This document shows, in pieces, positions 1-10,436 of a stretch of DNA of 23,362 nucleotides. The position numbers were made by a program, and so were the translations under genes. The notes beneath the pieces were generated by a model. That model was not told the origin of the DNA, did not search any database, and saw only the letters and a program-made list of their open reading frames with translations. How positions within the stretch are numbered: position 1 is the first letter of the stretch; the number at the start of each line of letters is the position of its first letter. Origin of the DNA: UBA8199 sp035358715 (GTDB taxonomy: Bacteria; Verrucomicrobiota; Verrucomicrobiia; Limisphaerales; UBA8199); the NCBI GenBank assembly GCA_035358715.1, contig DAOPPX010000085.1, positions 1-23,362 of the forward strand, in the 5' to 3' direction.

Positions 1-78
1 GGTGCGTCGTGGCCACAGTTTGGGTCACTCCGCGCGTTCGCTAAGGATTCGGGCATCCTTGGCTGCCCGCGTCGAAGT

Positions 79-107
79 TTGACTTGGCGGGAGGGCGTCG
101 GTAATAA
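79..107 (+). promoter_or_regulatory. sigma70-type promoter of carB
   Basis: TTGACT at 79-84 (5 of 6 to the -35 consensus) and TAATAA at 102-107 are separated by exactly 17 bases. Transcription would begin near 114, leaving a leader of about 60 bases before the ATG at 174 and only a few before the in-frame GTG at 120. The same TTGACT-17 arrangement recurs before the prepilin gene. The call rests on motif match and spacing only. Confidence 0.6.
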
Positions 108-173
108 TCCGCGCCGATAGTGGGATGGCTCCCGGAAAACAACACAGCCGTCCCGCAGAATGCAACGACCGTT

Positions 174-3380
<3,207 letters not shown>

Positions 3381-3403
3381 ACTCCAGGGCTGCCCTGTTT
3401 CCC

Positions 3404-4678
3404 ATGACGGCGATCCTCCATCAAGCCGAGGCGGCCAAGCGCGCCGCGCGCCCTTCCTTCACCCTCGCGAGAATCCCCGGCGCGTGCGCTCTCGCCGCCG
3501 GGATTGTCCTTGCCGCCTGCACCACGGGCCGCGCGCAAAGCCCGCCCCAGCCCGCCGCCCAGACTATGCCCGCCGGCGCCGCCCTGGCCATCACCCACGG
3601 GCCGTTCCTCCAGGCGCCGTCCGCAACGGGCATCACCATTTCCTGGGCGACCAGCCGCAAGTGCGTTGCCCGGGTCGAATACCGGCCCGAATCCTCATCG
3701 CAATGGCTCACCAACATCCCGTCACAGCATGGCCTGGTGGACGCCGATGTCACCGTCCACAATGTGGCGCTCACCGGTCTTGAGCCGGGAAAGGCCTACC
3801 GCTACCGCGCCGTCTCGCGCGAGATAGTCGAATTCAAACCCTACCGGGTTACTTACGGCGCGACCGTCACAAGCCCGGAGCATCGTTTCACCACCCTCGA
3901 CCCGCGCAAACCCACCACCGCTTTTGTTGTCCTGAACGACCGGCACGAAAAGACCGGCCCGCTGGCCGCCTCCCTGGCCTCGGTGGCCTGGACCAACGTA
4001 TGCCTGGCATTCCTCAACGGCGACATGCTTGGGTCGGTCCAAGACGAGCCGCAGTTATACCGTTGCCTGGTGGATCCCTGCGTGCAGGCGTTTGCGACCC
4101 GCATCCCGCTCGTTTATGTGCGGGGCAACCATGACACCCGCGGCAGCTTCGCGCGCCAGTTGCTGGATTACTTTCCCACCGACTCCGGCCGCTATTACTA
4201 CACCCTGCAGGACGGGCCGGTGATGTTCCTGGTCCTGGACGGCGGCGAAGACAAAGGGGATGACAGCAGCGAGTATTCAGGGCTGGTGGATTTCGATCGC
4301 TACCTGCGCCGCCAGGTCGAGTGGCTGGCCCGGCAGATCGAAGAACCCGCCTTCCAGCGCGCCCCTTTCCGCGTCTGCCTCATGCATATTCCTCCCGGCA
4401 GCAAGCCCGATCCCAAGTTCATCCGGCCTAAATGGCTGCACGACAACGTGGTGCCGCTGCTGAACCGGGGCAGAGTGGACCTGCTGATCTGCGGCCACAC
4501 GCACAAGTACGCCATCCAGCCCGCCGGCCACGACGGGCTAGCCTTCCCCACGATCACCGGCGCAACCGAGATGGTCATCCGCTGCGACGCGACCCCCGAT
4601 CAGATTCGAATTACTGCCACCGACCTGTCAGGGCAGGTGCTGCCCCAACCGCCGCCGGTCAGCAGGCGGAGCCGCTAA
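3404..4678 (+). CDS. purple acid phosphatase-like metallophosphoesterase, probable lipoprotein
   Basis: Predicted exported metallophosphoesterase of 424 aa. The N-terminus has a hydrophobic stretch ending in a lipobox-like LAAC (Cys39), so it is probably a lipoprotein. Residues about 65-165 look like the fibronectin-type N-domain of purple acid phosphatases (GPFLQAPSATGITISW and the LEPGKAYRYR strand). The catalytic domain follows with the metal-ligand motifs in order: NDRH (Asp179, His181), NGD (Asp207), GNHD (242-245), MH (His328) and GHTH (365-368). The substrate cannot be read from sequence. An in-frame TTG at 3377 overlaps the carB stop codon and would add nine residues; I prefer ATG 3404 because it gives a conventional signal peptide. 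It follows carB closely and may be co-transcribed. A GC-rich hairpin lies 36 bases after the stop. Confidence 0.85.
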   Translation: MTAILHQAEAAKRAARPSFTLARIPGACALAAGIVLAACTTGRAQSPPQPAAQTMPAGAALAITHGPFLQAPSATGITISWATSRKCVARVEYRPESSSQWLTNIPSQHGLVDADVTVHNVALTGLEPGKAYRYRAVSREIVEFKPYRVTYGATVTSPEHRFTTLDPRKPTTAFVVLNDRHEKTGPLAASLASVAWTNVCLAFLNGDMLGSVQDEPQLYRCLVDPCVQAFATRIPLVYVRGNHDTRGSFARQLLDYFPTDSGRYYYTLQDGPVMFLVLDGGEDKGDDSSEYSGLVDFDRYLRRQVEWLARQIEEPAFQRAPFRVCLMHIPPGSKPDPKFIRPKWLHDNVVPLLNRGRVDLLICGHTHKYAIQPAGHDGLAFPTITGATEMVIRCDATPDQIRITATDLSGQVLPQPPPVSRRSR

Positions 4679-4713
4679 GACACACGGCCTGCATTTCGGC
4701 GCGAATCGTCTCC

Positions 4714-4740
4714 CCCCTGCGGGCACGTTGCCCGCCGGGG
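4714..4740 (+). terminator. GC-rich hairpin after the phosphatase gene, possible terminator
   Basis: Arms 4714-4725 and 4729-4740 pair over 12 positions with one mismatch (T4718/C4736) around a 3-base loop. It sits 36 bases after the phosphatase stop. No T-run follows, so intrinsic termination is uncertain; an RNA 3'-end stabiliser is equally possible. Confidence 0.4.
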
Positions 4741-4804
4741 CATAGAAACTCGGTTGCACCGTCCTTTCACCCGCCCCCCACCCTGCCCCTTCCCGCCGTC
4801 CCAA

Positions 4805-4867
4805 CCCCGTCCCAATGCCGTAGTACCTCTAACCCCGGGTTAGAGGTACTACGGCAGTGGGACGGGG
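4805..4867. repeat. dispersed long palindromic element, copy 1
   Basis: Arms 4805-4835 and 4837-4867 are 31 bases each, pair with a single mismatch (A4815/G4857) and leave only C4836 unpaired. The core GTAGTACCTCTAACCC and most of the rest recur at 23245-23309. One stem pair differs in a compensated way: G4817-C4855 here is A23258-T23296 there. The arms contain no transposase gene, and no target-site duplication is obvious. This 369-base gap between the phosphatase and propeller genes holds no gene I can support, only this element, the hairpin before it and the promoter at 5012. Confidence 0.85.
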
Positions 4868-5011
4868 AGGCCACGGCGTGCCTGCCAATCCATTGCGGGC
4901 GGTTCGAGCCCCTTGAAGCTGCTGTCGGGAGGAACCCATTCAACGCAGCAGTTGCTCCTGCCCGCCTGTTTTACGCCTTGGCCCCAGCAACAGTTCAGTG
5001 AAGGCACCGAG

Positions 5012-5039
5012 TTGACAGCGCTCCGGCGACTGGGTTAAT
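5012..5039 (+). promoter_or_regulatory. promoter of the PQQ-like propeller gene
   Basis: A perfect TTGACA -35 at 5012-5017, a 16-base spacer and GTTAAT at 5034-5039 (4 of 6). The hexamer ends 8 bases before the ATG at 5048, so the transcript would be leaderless or nearly so. Confidence 0.5.
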
Positions 5040-5047
5040 TGGGCGGC

Positions 5048-6247
5048 ATGAGACTTTTCTCGGCGACGGTGTTTCTCGCATGGGCGGCCTTCGGCGTGTT
5101 CACGGCAAGCGGAAGTGACTGGCCCCGCTGGCGTGGCCCGGACCTGAACGGCATTTCGACGGAAAGGGGCTGGCAGGCGCAATGGCCCGCCGCCGGGCCC
5201 AAGCAGCTTTGGCAGGCCGCCGTCGGCACGGGGTTCTCCTCCTTCTCGGTAAGCCGCGGGCGGGTCTATACGATGGGCAATACCAGCGATACGGATTGGG
5301 TTTTCTGCCTGGATGCCAACACGGGAAAGGCGCTCTGGAAGCACTCCTATGCCTGCCCGCTCGCCCCGGAGAGCTTTGAGGGCGGGCCATGCGCCACGCC
5401 CACGGTCGCCGACGGCCACGTCTATACCTTCAGCCGGCAAGGACACGTTTTCTGCCTCGACGCGAAGACCGGCGCGGTCGCCTGGTCCAGGAATCTTAAC
5501 CAGGAATTAGGGCTGGCAATACCCAGGTGGGGCTGTGCGGGCTCCGTCCTGATCGAGGGGAACCTGGCTGTGCTCAACATGGGCAGCGCCGGGGTGGCGC
5601 TGGACAAGCAGTCCGGCAAGGTCGTGTGGGTTTCGGACAAGAGCGCGGGCGCTTACGCCACCCCAGTGCCCCTGAAGCTGGACGGAGACCGGTGCCTGCT
5701 CATCTTTTCCCGGCAATCGCTGATCGCCGTGAACGCCGCCACGGGCGGGCAGAGGTGGAGCTATCCCTGGAAAACCTCTTATGATGTCAACGCCGCCGAT
5801 CCGATTGTGGCGGGAGACAAGGTGTTCATCTGTTCCGGGTACAACCACGGCGGTGCCCTGTTGAAAGTGTCAGCCCGCGCGGCGGAGGCGGTGTGGGAGA
5901 ATAAGAACATGCGCAATCACTTCAACACGTGCGTGCTGTGGCGGGGGCATCTCTACGGGCCCGATGACAGCGGCCTGCGCTGCGTCGCCTTCGACACCGG
6001 GGAATTGAAGTGGGCTTATGGGCAGTTCGGCAAAGGCTCCCTTGTGGTGGCGGATGACAAGCTGGTGGCCTTGAGCGACAAGGGGGAACTGATCATCGCC
6101 GAGGCTGTGCCCGCTGCGTTCCGGCCGATCTCCCGCGCGCAAGTGCTTAAGGGGAAATGCTGGACCACGCCCGTCCTGGCCAACGGCCACATCTACTGCC
6201 GCAACGCCGTCGGTGACGTCGTGTGCCTGGATGTGAGCGGCAGATAG
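5048..6247 (+). CDS. exported PQQ-like beta-propeller protein
   Basis: A 399-aa secreted protein with an N-terminal signal peptide (about residues 1-22), then DWPRWRGP at 24-31, the usual opening of the PQQ-like repeat proteins common in Planctomycetes and Verrucomicrobia. At least five propeller repeats are visible as [L/V]-x-A-x-[T/S]-G-x-x-x-W units: VFCLDANTGKALW, VFCLDAKTGAVAW, VALDKQSGKVVW, LIAVNAATGGQRW and VAFDTGELKW. These are BamB/quinoprotein-dehydrogenase-like blades. Nothing shows that a PQQ cofactor is bound, and the role (scaffold, sugar-related, or outer-membrane assembly) is open. The ATG at 5048 is preferred over an in-frame TTG at 5039, which overlaps the predicted -10. The small membrane-protein gene follows 50 bases after the stop and could share the transcript. 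Confidence 0.85.
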   Translation: MRLFSATVFLAWAAFGVFTASGSDWPRWRGPDLNGISTERGWQAQWPAAGPKQLWQAAVGTGFSSFSVSRGRVYTMGNTSDTDWVFCLDANTGKALWKHSYACPLAPESFEGGPCATPTVADGHVYTFSRQGHVFCLDAKTGAVAWSRNLNQELGLAIPRWGCAGSVLIEGNLAVLNMGSAGVALDKQSGKVVWVSDKSAGAYATPVPLKLDGDRCLLIFSRQSLIAVNAATGGQRWSYPWKTSYDVNAADPIVAGDKVFICSGYNHGGALLKVSARAAEAVWENKNMRNHFNTCVLWRGHLYGPDDSGLRCVAFDTGELKWAYGQFGKGSLVVADDKLVALSDKGELIIAEAVPAAFRPISRAQVLKGKCWTTPVLANGHIYCRNAVGDVVCLDVSGR

Positions 6248-6297
6248 CGTTCCAAAACTCTCGACAAGGCTCCCGGGTAGGCCGACCTTTTGCTTGC

Positions 6298-6705
6298 GTG
6301 GACAAGCCGCCGAAGATCAGCGAGGTGCCAGCCCAAGTGGCGCCCGTTGAGGTGTTGCCGCCCCTGCCTGCCCGCCCAGCCCCGGCGGGAGCATTGGACG
6401 GCCCGCCCATTCACGCCCTGTCCGCGTTGATTCTTGTGGCGGTGGACATGCTCTGGGCGCTGTTTGACTGGATTCCCGCAGACTGGATCGTGGCCATCCC
6501 GTCGTGCTTTGCCGCGGTGTTTGTTCCGACCTTTCTGATTCAGCGCCAGCTCAAGCAGGATTCCCGGGGCCGTGCGCTGACGTTTGCCACCATCCTGGCG
6601 GTGCTGGCCGCCATCCCTACGTTTATCACCGGCACGCCTGTCGGCCTGGCGCTGCTGGCCTGGACCGGTCTGGGCAAGCTTTTCGGCAGGCTGCCGCTCA
6701 AATAG
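6298..6705 (+). CDS. small membrane protein of unknown function
   Basis: I do not recognise this 135-aa protein. Residues 1-38 form a Pro/Ala-rich, probably disordered segment (PPLPARPAPAGALDGPP). Hydrophobic stretches follow at about 41-58, 62-81 and 95-127, the last long enough for two helices, giving three or four membrane segments. A short charged loop (QRQLKQDSRGR) separates the second and third. The GTG at 6298 is my start. The frame remains open upstream to a GTG at 6223 that would overlap the propeller gene, so the true start is uncertain. No clear Shine-Dalgarno sequence is present. It lies close behind the propeller gene on the same strand and converges with the lipoprotein gene, whose stop is 10 bases away. 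Confidence 0.6.
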   Translation: MDKPPKISEVPAQVAPVEVLPPLPARPAPAGALDGPPIHALSALILVAVDMLWALFDWIPADWIVAIPSCFAAVFVPTFLIQRQLKQDSRGRALTFATILAVLAAIPTFITGTPVGLALLAWTGLGKLFGRLPLK

Positions 6706-6715
6706 CCCGGAGCGG

Positions 6716-7090
6716 CTATTCTACAATCTGCAATACGTATTTCGGGGAAAGGAGGCTGCCGTTGCCCGGGGTGCCCATCCGGTTGTATTGATAATCCAGC
6801 TTGTAGCGGTATTCGATGCTGCTGACCCCCGGCGGCACCGGGATGAGACCTTCCCAGCGGTTGCTGACCAGCGGGGTGGGGCGCATCTGGTAGGTTCCCC
6901 GGTCGGCAATGATCTGGGGCTGGATGCTCTGCCAGCGGAGGGTTTGCTGGCGGGTGTTCAGGGCGACTTCGACAGCGTAGAGATTGTTGGGATTGCGTTT
7001 CTGCTGCAGGGGCGTAAGATTCGTGAGCTGAGTGGCGCACCCGGCCAGCAGCAGCGACAGAAGCAATAGCGGCAGAGAATTCTTTAACAT
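6716..7090 (-). CDS. small lipoprotein of unknown function
   Basis: A 124-aa predicted lipoprotein. The leader MLKNSLPLLLLSLLLAGC ends in a classic LAGC lipobox (Cys18), giving a mature protein of about 107 residues. The mature part is mostly polar with probable beta structure (VSSIEYRYKLDYQYNR) and no motif I can assign. It is the last gene of the leftward group, 63 bases after the roadblock gene. That gap holds a perfect 8-bp inverted repeat, so it may have its own regulated promoter rather than being read only from the GTPase operon. Confidence 0.8.
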   Translation of the reverse strand: MLKNSLPLLLLSLLLAGCATQLTNLTPLQQKRNPNNLYAVEVALNTRQQTLRWQSIQPQIIADRGTYQMRPTPLVSNRWEGLIPVPPGVSSIEYRYKLDYQYNRMGTPGNGSLLSPKYVLQIVE

Positions 7091-7102
7091 GCGCCGCAGC
7101 TT

Positions 7103-7120
7103 GGCAAACGGGCGTTTGCC
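7103..7120. repeat. inverted repeat before the lipoprotein gene, possible operator
   Basis: GGCAAACG (7103-7110) and CGTTTGCC (7113-7120) are perfect inverted arms around 2 bases. On the minus strand the repeat fills the spacer between TTTACA (5 of 6 to a -35) and a poor -10 (CAAGCT) that ends 7 bases before the lipoprotein ATG. A repressor site or a hairpin in the RNA are both possible. No T-run follows on the minus strand. Confidence 0.35.
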
Positions 7121-7153
7121 TGTAAAGGCGCTTTTTGCGGGCGCGGCGGACGA

Positions 7154-7633
7154 TCAGTCCTTGCGCCTGAAGACCTGGCTGGGATCGGCGAGGTTGAGCA
7201 CCGAGAGGTCCAGGCCGGCGCCGGGGGCGCGTTCCTGGGCGATTTGAAGCTGCAAGGCGATGCGCTTGACGGCGGGGGCGGCGAAGTATTTCACGGCGCC
7301 GACGCTGACCTGTGCTTTGAAGACGACGAGCAGGAGGCAGTTCTCGTCCACACAGGTGACGAGCATGCTGAACTTCTCGCCTTGCTGATAGACGCTGTTG
7401 AAGTTGGTTTCGTGGACCAGCCCGGCGATGGTCTGGTTGGCCATGTAGGCGCCGGAAGCCAGGGCGGCAACGGTGGTGAGATCGAACTGCCGCGCGTCCC
7501 CCTGGCTGGCGATCAGGAAGCCCCCCTTGTCAATGATCAGCGCGGTGGTCGCGTCGCTGCGTTCGAGCAGTTCGCGCAGCTCGGCGTCGAGGCGCGCGAT
7601 GTCTTCCTCGATGAGTTGGGGGAGGGTGCCCAT
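7154..7633 (-). CDS. roadblock/LC7 domain protein, MglB-like
   Basis: A 159-aa protein with a roadblock/LC7 domain spanning about residues 15-130. The strand-turn segment ATTALIIDKGGFLIASQGD is typical of the family, followed by the long helix (TTVAALASGAYMANQTIAGL) and later strands (FSMLVTCVDENCLLLVVF). Standalone bacterial roadblock proteins next to MglA-type GTPases act as their GTPase-activating or scaffolding partners (MglB in Myxococcus). Its ATG begins one base after the GTPase stop with no Shine-Dalgarno sequence, implying translational coupling and a fixed ratio to the GTPase. The C-terminal tail after about residue 135 (GAGLDLSVLNLADPSQVF) is outside the domain. Confidence 0.88.
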   Translation of the reverse strand: MGTLPQLIEEDIARLDAELRELLERSDATTALIIDKGGFLIASQGDARQFDLTTVAALASGAYMANQTIAGLVHETNFNSVYQQGEKFSMLVTCVDENCLLLVVFKAQVSVGAVKYFAAPAVKRIALQLQIAQERAPGAGLDLSVLNLADPSQVFRRKD

Positions 7634-7634
7634 G

Positions 7635-8249
7635 TCATGCGTACTGCGGCGTTCCCTGGCTGATAAACTTGTGCAGCAACATGCGGGTGATCATGTTGAG
7701 GGCTTCAAAGACGCCTTCGCATTTGTGGGCGCTGGCGCTGAAGGAGGGGACCTGGATTTCGCGGTTGTTCAGCAGGAACTCCATGTACTCCACCGGGGCA
7801 ACGTTGGGCAGGTCGCGCTTGTTGTATTGGAGGACGTAGGGGATCTCGGCGAGGTTGAGCCGCAGCGTCCTGAGGTTGTCTTCGAGGTTCGCAAAGCTCT
7901 CCACGTTCTCGGACATCTTCTCGTATTGGGAGTCGGCCACAAAGACGATGCCGTCCACGCCGCGCAGCACGAGCTGGCGGGTGGTGTTGTAGATGACCTG
8001 GCCCGGGACGGTGTAGAGCTGGAACTTGGTCTTGAAGCCCTTGATGGACATGGCTTCGATGGGCAGGAAATCGAAGAACAAGGTGCGGTCGGAGCTGGTC
8101 GCCAGGGAGACCAGCTTGCCCTTGTTGCCGGCGGCGGTTTGGACATGGTCGTGGACCTGCACGAGGTTGGTGGTCTTGCCGCCCATCGCGGGGCCGTAGT
8201 AGACGATTTTGACCTGCAGTTCTTTGCTAGCTTGATTGATGATGGCCAT
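7635..8249 (-). CDS. mglA: MglA-type Ras-like small GTPase
   Basis: A 204-aa Ras-superfamily GTPase of the bacterial MglA family; MglA (about 195 aa) sets cell polarity in gliding bacteria. The P-loop is GPAMGGKT (residues 19-26). The G3 motif is TVPGQ (80-84), the MglA form that replaces DxxG. The G4 motif is NKRD (143-146) and G5 is probably SAS (171-173). The segment RTLFFDFLP (55-63) before G3 is also typical of MglA. An AGG Shine-Dalgarno sequence (8257-8259) lies within the end of the 545-aa gene, only 4 bases separate the two genes, and the roadblock gene follows after one base, so these form a tight operon. The cellular process is not shown by the sequence; polarity, motility and surface organisation are the candidates. 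Confidence 0.93.
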   Translation of the reverse strand: MAIINQASKELQVKIVYYGPAMGGKTTNLVQVHDHVQTAAGNKGKLVSLATSSDRTLFFDFLPIEAMSIKGFKTKFQLYTVPGQVIYNTTRQLVLRGVDGIVFVADSQYEKMSENVESFANLEDNLRTLRLNLAEIPYVLQYNKRDLPNVAPVEYMEFLLNNREIQVPSFSASAHKCEGVFEALNMITRMLLHKFISQGTPQYA

Positions 8250-8253
8250 AAAT

Positions 8254-9891
8254 TTACCTGGCTTTGTGATCGAGTTCAGCGGCGAGGGCCGCCAGTTGCG
8301 CGGTGGGCAGGGGCTCGCCCGCGCGTCCGAAGGCGGCGAAGAAGATGGCGTTCACGCGGAAGATTTTCCACGGGATGTTGCCGACGGTGAAGTTGACGTT
8401 GTTCAGCTCGCCCATGCGCAGCTCCCGGGTGCATTGGCTGATCTTGGAGAAGATCTGCGGCAGAAACGCCGCGAGGGTGTCGCCGTTTACATCGGGCCCC
8501 AGCCGGCTGGCGACCATCAAGCCGTCTGGCAGGGCGATGAGCGCCCCGGCCACCCCCTCGAGCCCCGCAGCGCGCGAGACGACTTCGTTGGGGGTGGCGT
8601 ACTTGGCAACAAACTTCGTGCCGGGGGAGGGTCCCTGTTTGCCCGCGTCTCCCTCCAACCGCACGGTCTCGGACGAGTCGTCCCAGACATAGAAGTTGGT
8701 GTCCTCCTGCTTGGGCGGGGCGGGAGCGGCAGCAGGGGCGGACTGGGCGCCGCCGGCCGGCGGCGGGAATCCTGAGAACAGATTCGGAATGGCGGGGTCA
8801 ATAGCGACCTTCTTCCGGGTCTTGCTCGCATCGTTTTGCCGGGCCAGGAACAGCGGGGCGACGATCTTCAACGGCAGTTCAAGCACCGTGGCGTCGTGGG
8901 CGGAGAGCCCCGGCCGCGGCGCCGGCTTCAACCATGAGCGCAAGGTTTTCCAGGTGAAGGCGACACGGCCTTGCTTGAGGCCGCGCTCCACGCTCTCGGC
9001 CGGCAGCACTACCTTGGCCTCCGTCAGATTCAACTGAAGAAGTTCCCGGCGGACGGATTCGGGCCAGGCTTCGGCCAGGGAGTACACGCTCACCGACAGG
9101 AAATTGGGATCGTTCGGGGCCGCGGCGCGCACCACCGGCGGGGCGGTGGGGGCTTGCGCGGGCTCTTTGAGCTTGAGGAGGGGCGGAGCTTGAGGGGCCG
9201 AAACGGGCGGCTGCGTCGCCGGGGGTGCGGGCGTGGGCGCAAAGGTAATGTTGGCGCGGGCGGGCGGAACGAACGGCGCTGCGGCAGCCGGGGCAACCTG
9301 GCGCCCTGGCGGCAGGCCGTCTGTGGGCGAGGCCGAGGGCGGCTTGGCCGGGCCGATGGAGAGGATTCCGCCCTGGTTGCGCGCATCGAAGGGGCTGGCG
9401 ATGTCTTCCGGGACCTCGACTTGCCGCTGCACGCGCCGACAGGTAATGAGGGCGGGATTAAGCCGGGACAGAATCTCGCCCAGGGGCAGCGCCACCATGA
9501 CGCGGTCACGGTCGTTCTCCATGGTGAAGAAGTCGGGCGCGGCCTGGCGGAGTTCGCCGAAGGAGATTTGCACCACCCCGCGGGAAAGCTGGGAGAGAAT
9601 CTTCTCCAGGGGGATGATAATGGTCAGGGCGCCCGCATCGGTGTTTGTGACCCTGGCCTGCAATTCCAGCGGCAGACCGGCGAGGATAGACTGCAAGGGC
9701 AGCTCGATGCCCCGTCCGTTGTGATACCCGCCGTTGTTGCGGGGCGCGGCAGGCTCAGGCTGGGAATCTGTGGCAACCGCGCCTGCGGTTGCCGAAGCGC
9801 CCGCCGGCGCCGATTTCGACTCATCCGGGGCGGAGTTGTCAACCAGCCTCCAGAACAGACTTCTCAAAGGACGAATAATATTCAAGTTCAT
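8254..9891 (-). CDS. protein with two copies of an unrecognised ~90-aa module plus C-terminal roadblock domain
   Basis: 545 aa, first gene of the leftward operon. I recognise only the C-terminus: residues about 432-545 read as a roadblock/LC7 domain (EGVAGALIALPDGLMVAS, then a long helix and the strands NNVNFTVG and FFAAFG). Before it are two related modules at about 60-148 and 265-352. Each has three short units of the type LPLxxIL: ELPLQSIL, IIPLEKIL and VALPLGEIL in the first; a degenerate first unit, VVLPAESV and LELPLKIV in the second. The middle units continue in parallel as LSRGVVQISFGELR and LKQGRVAFTWKTLR. Pro/Ala-rich linkers (about 20-50, 180-255 and 375-395) separate the parts, so it looks like a flexible scaffold. 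No signal peptide or membrane segment is evident. A role as a multivalent partner of the adjacent GTPase is inference. Confidence 0.85.
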   Translation of the reverse strand: MNLNIIRPLRSLFWRLVDNSAPDESKSAPAGASATAGAVATDSQPEPAAPRNNGGYHNGRGIELPLQSILAGLPLELQARVTNTDAGALTIIIPLEKILSQLSRGVVQISFGELRQAAPDFFTMENDRDRVMVALPLGEILSRLNPALITCRRVQRQVEVPEDIASPFDARNQGGILSIGPAKPPSASPTDGLPPGRQVAPAAAAPFVPPARANITFAPTPAPPATQPPVSAPQAPPLLKLKEPAQAPTAPPVVRAAAPNDPNFLSVSVYSLAEAWPESVRRELLQLNLTEAKVVLPAESVERGLKQGRVAFTWKTLRSWLKPAPRPGLSAHDATVLELPLKIVAPLFLARQNDASKTRKKVAIDPAIPNLFSGFPPPAGGAQSAPAAAPAPPKQEDTNFYVWDDSSETVRLEGDAGKQGPSPGTKFVAKYATPNEVVSRAAGLEGVAGALIALPDGLMVASRLGPDVNGDTLAAFLPQIFSKISQCTRELRMGELNNVNFTVGNIPWKIFRVNAIFFAAFGRAGEPLPTAQLAALAAELDHKAR

Positions 9892-10391
9892 GCCATGCTC
9901 AACGCGCGTGTCTCTTGGCGGTCATTTCAACCCCGGCGCGGATTCGTGGCATTCAAAGGAACCCTCTGCCGCGGGGCGCCCGCCGGGGGGCGGGCGGTGC
10001 CGGACGATGGGCAGCCCTGACTGCTCGCTTTGCGCACGATTCATTGTCTTTGTTGCGGTTGAACTGAGTCTGGCGGCGTTTTGCGCAGGATTTGTGCCAT
10101 GACCGGCCGAAGTGCCGCGGAAAACGCTCATCTGCCGCAGGACAAGCATTCGGCGGCGAACCGGCGCGGGCGGACTGGATGCGCTCGCTGCCGCCTTTGT
10201 CTCATCACTGGACGAAATGTCCTGTTGCCGTCTGCATGGGCCGGCTTTGGCGGACGGCGCCGCCGCCCGGCAGCGGGCCGCGCCCTTGAATCCAGGGGCC
10301 GGCGGGGCGCAATTCGACAAATCTTCACCCGCCGCGGCAATGGGGAATAGCCCTTGCTGTTAAAGCAGGCAAACACGCCTGGTTTTCAGGC
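9892..10391. other. 500-base intergenic region between the divergent halves of the GTPase locus
   Basis: Open frames here are Arg/Pro-rich, lack conserved patterns and have no Shine-Dalgarno sequence, so I see no gene. The region holds a GC hairpin (8-bp arms 9977-9984 and 9989-9996) within what would be the leader of the leftward operon. I did not find a convincing promoter for that operon. The rightward promoter starts at 10392. Confidence 0.5.
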
Positions 10392-10420
10392 TTGAGTTTG
10401 CACCGAGGCCGACATATTAG
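10392..10420 (+). promoter_or_regulatory. putative promoter of the response regulator gene
   Basis: TTGAGT (10392-10397, 4 of 6), a 17-base spacer and TATTAG (10415-10420, 4 of 6). It precedes a short AGG Shine-Dalgarno sequence at 10428-10430 and the ATG at 10437. Match quality is moderate. Confidence 0.4.
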
Positions 10421-10436
10421 TAAACACAGGTAGTTG

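Noticed and set aside
120..173. GTG start for carB at 120, adding 18 residues
   Set aside because: The extension is not CarB-like and begins about 6 bases from the predicted transcription start; MPRRTDIKK at 174 is the family start.
4805..4867. The long palindrome as an intrinsic terminator of the phosphatase gene
   Set aside because: It has no T-run, lies 126 bases after the stop behind another hairpin, and a second copy sits inside a coding frame.
4432..5001. Frame across the palindrome that reads SQCRSTSNPGLEVLRQWDG as a gene
   Set aside because: It overlaps the phosphatase gene in another frame and the peptide is simply the translated repeat; it is useful only for comparing the two copies.
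9922..10376. Several open frames of 65-132 codons on both strands in the divergent intergenic region
   Set aside because: They are Arg/Pro/Ala-rich, overlap each other on both strands, lack ribosome binding sites and show no family pattern; high GC makes such frames common.
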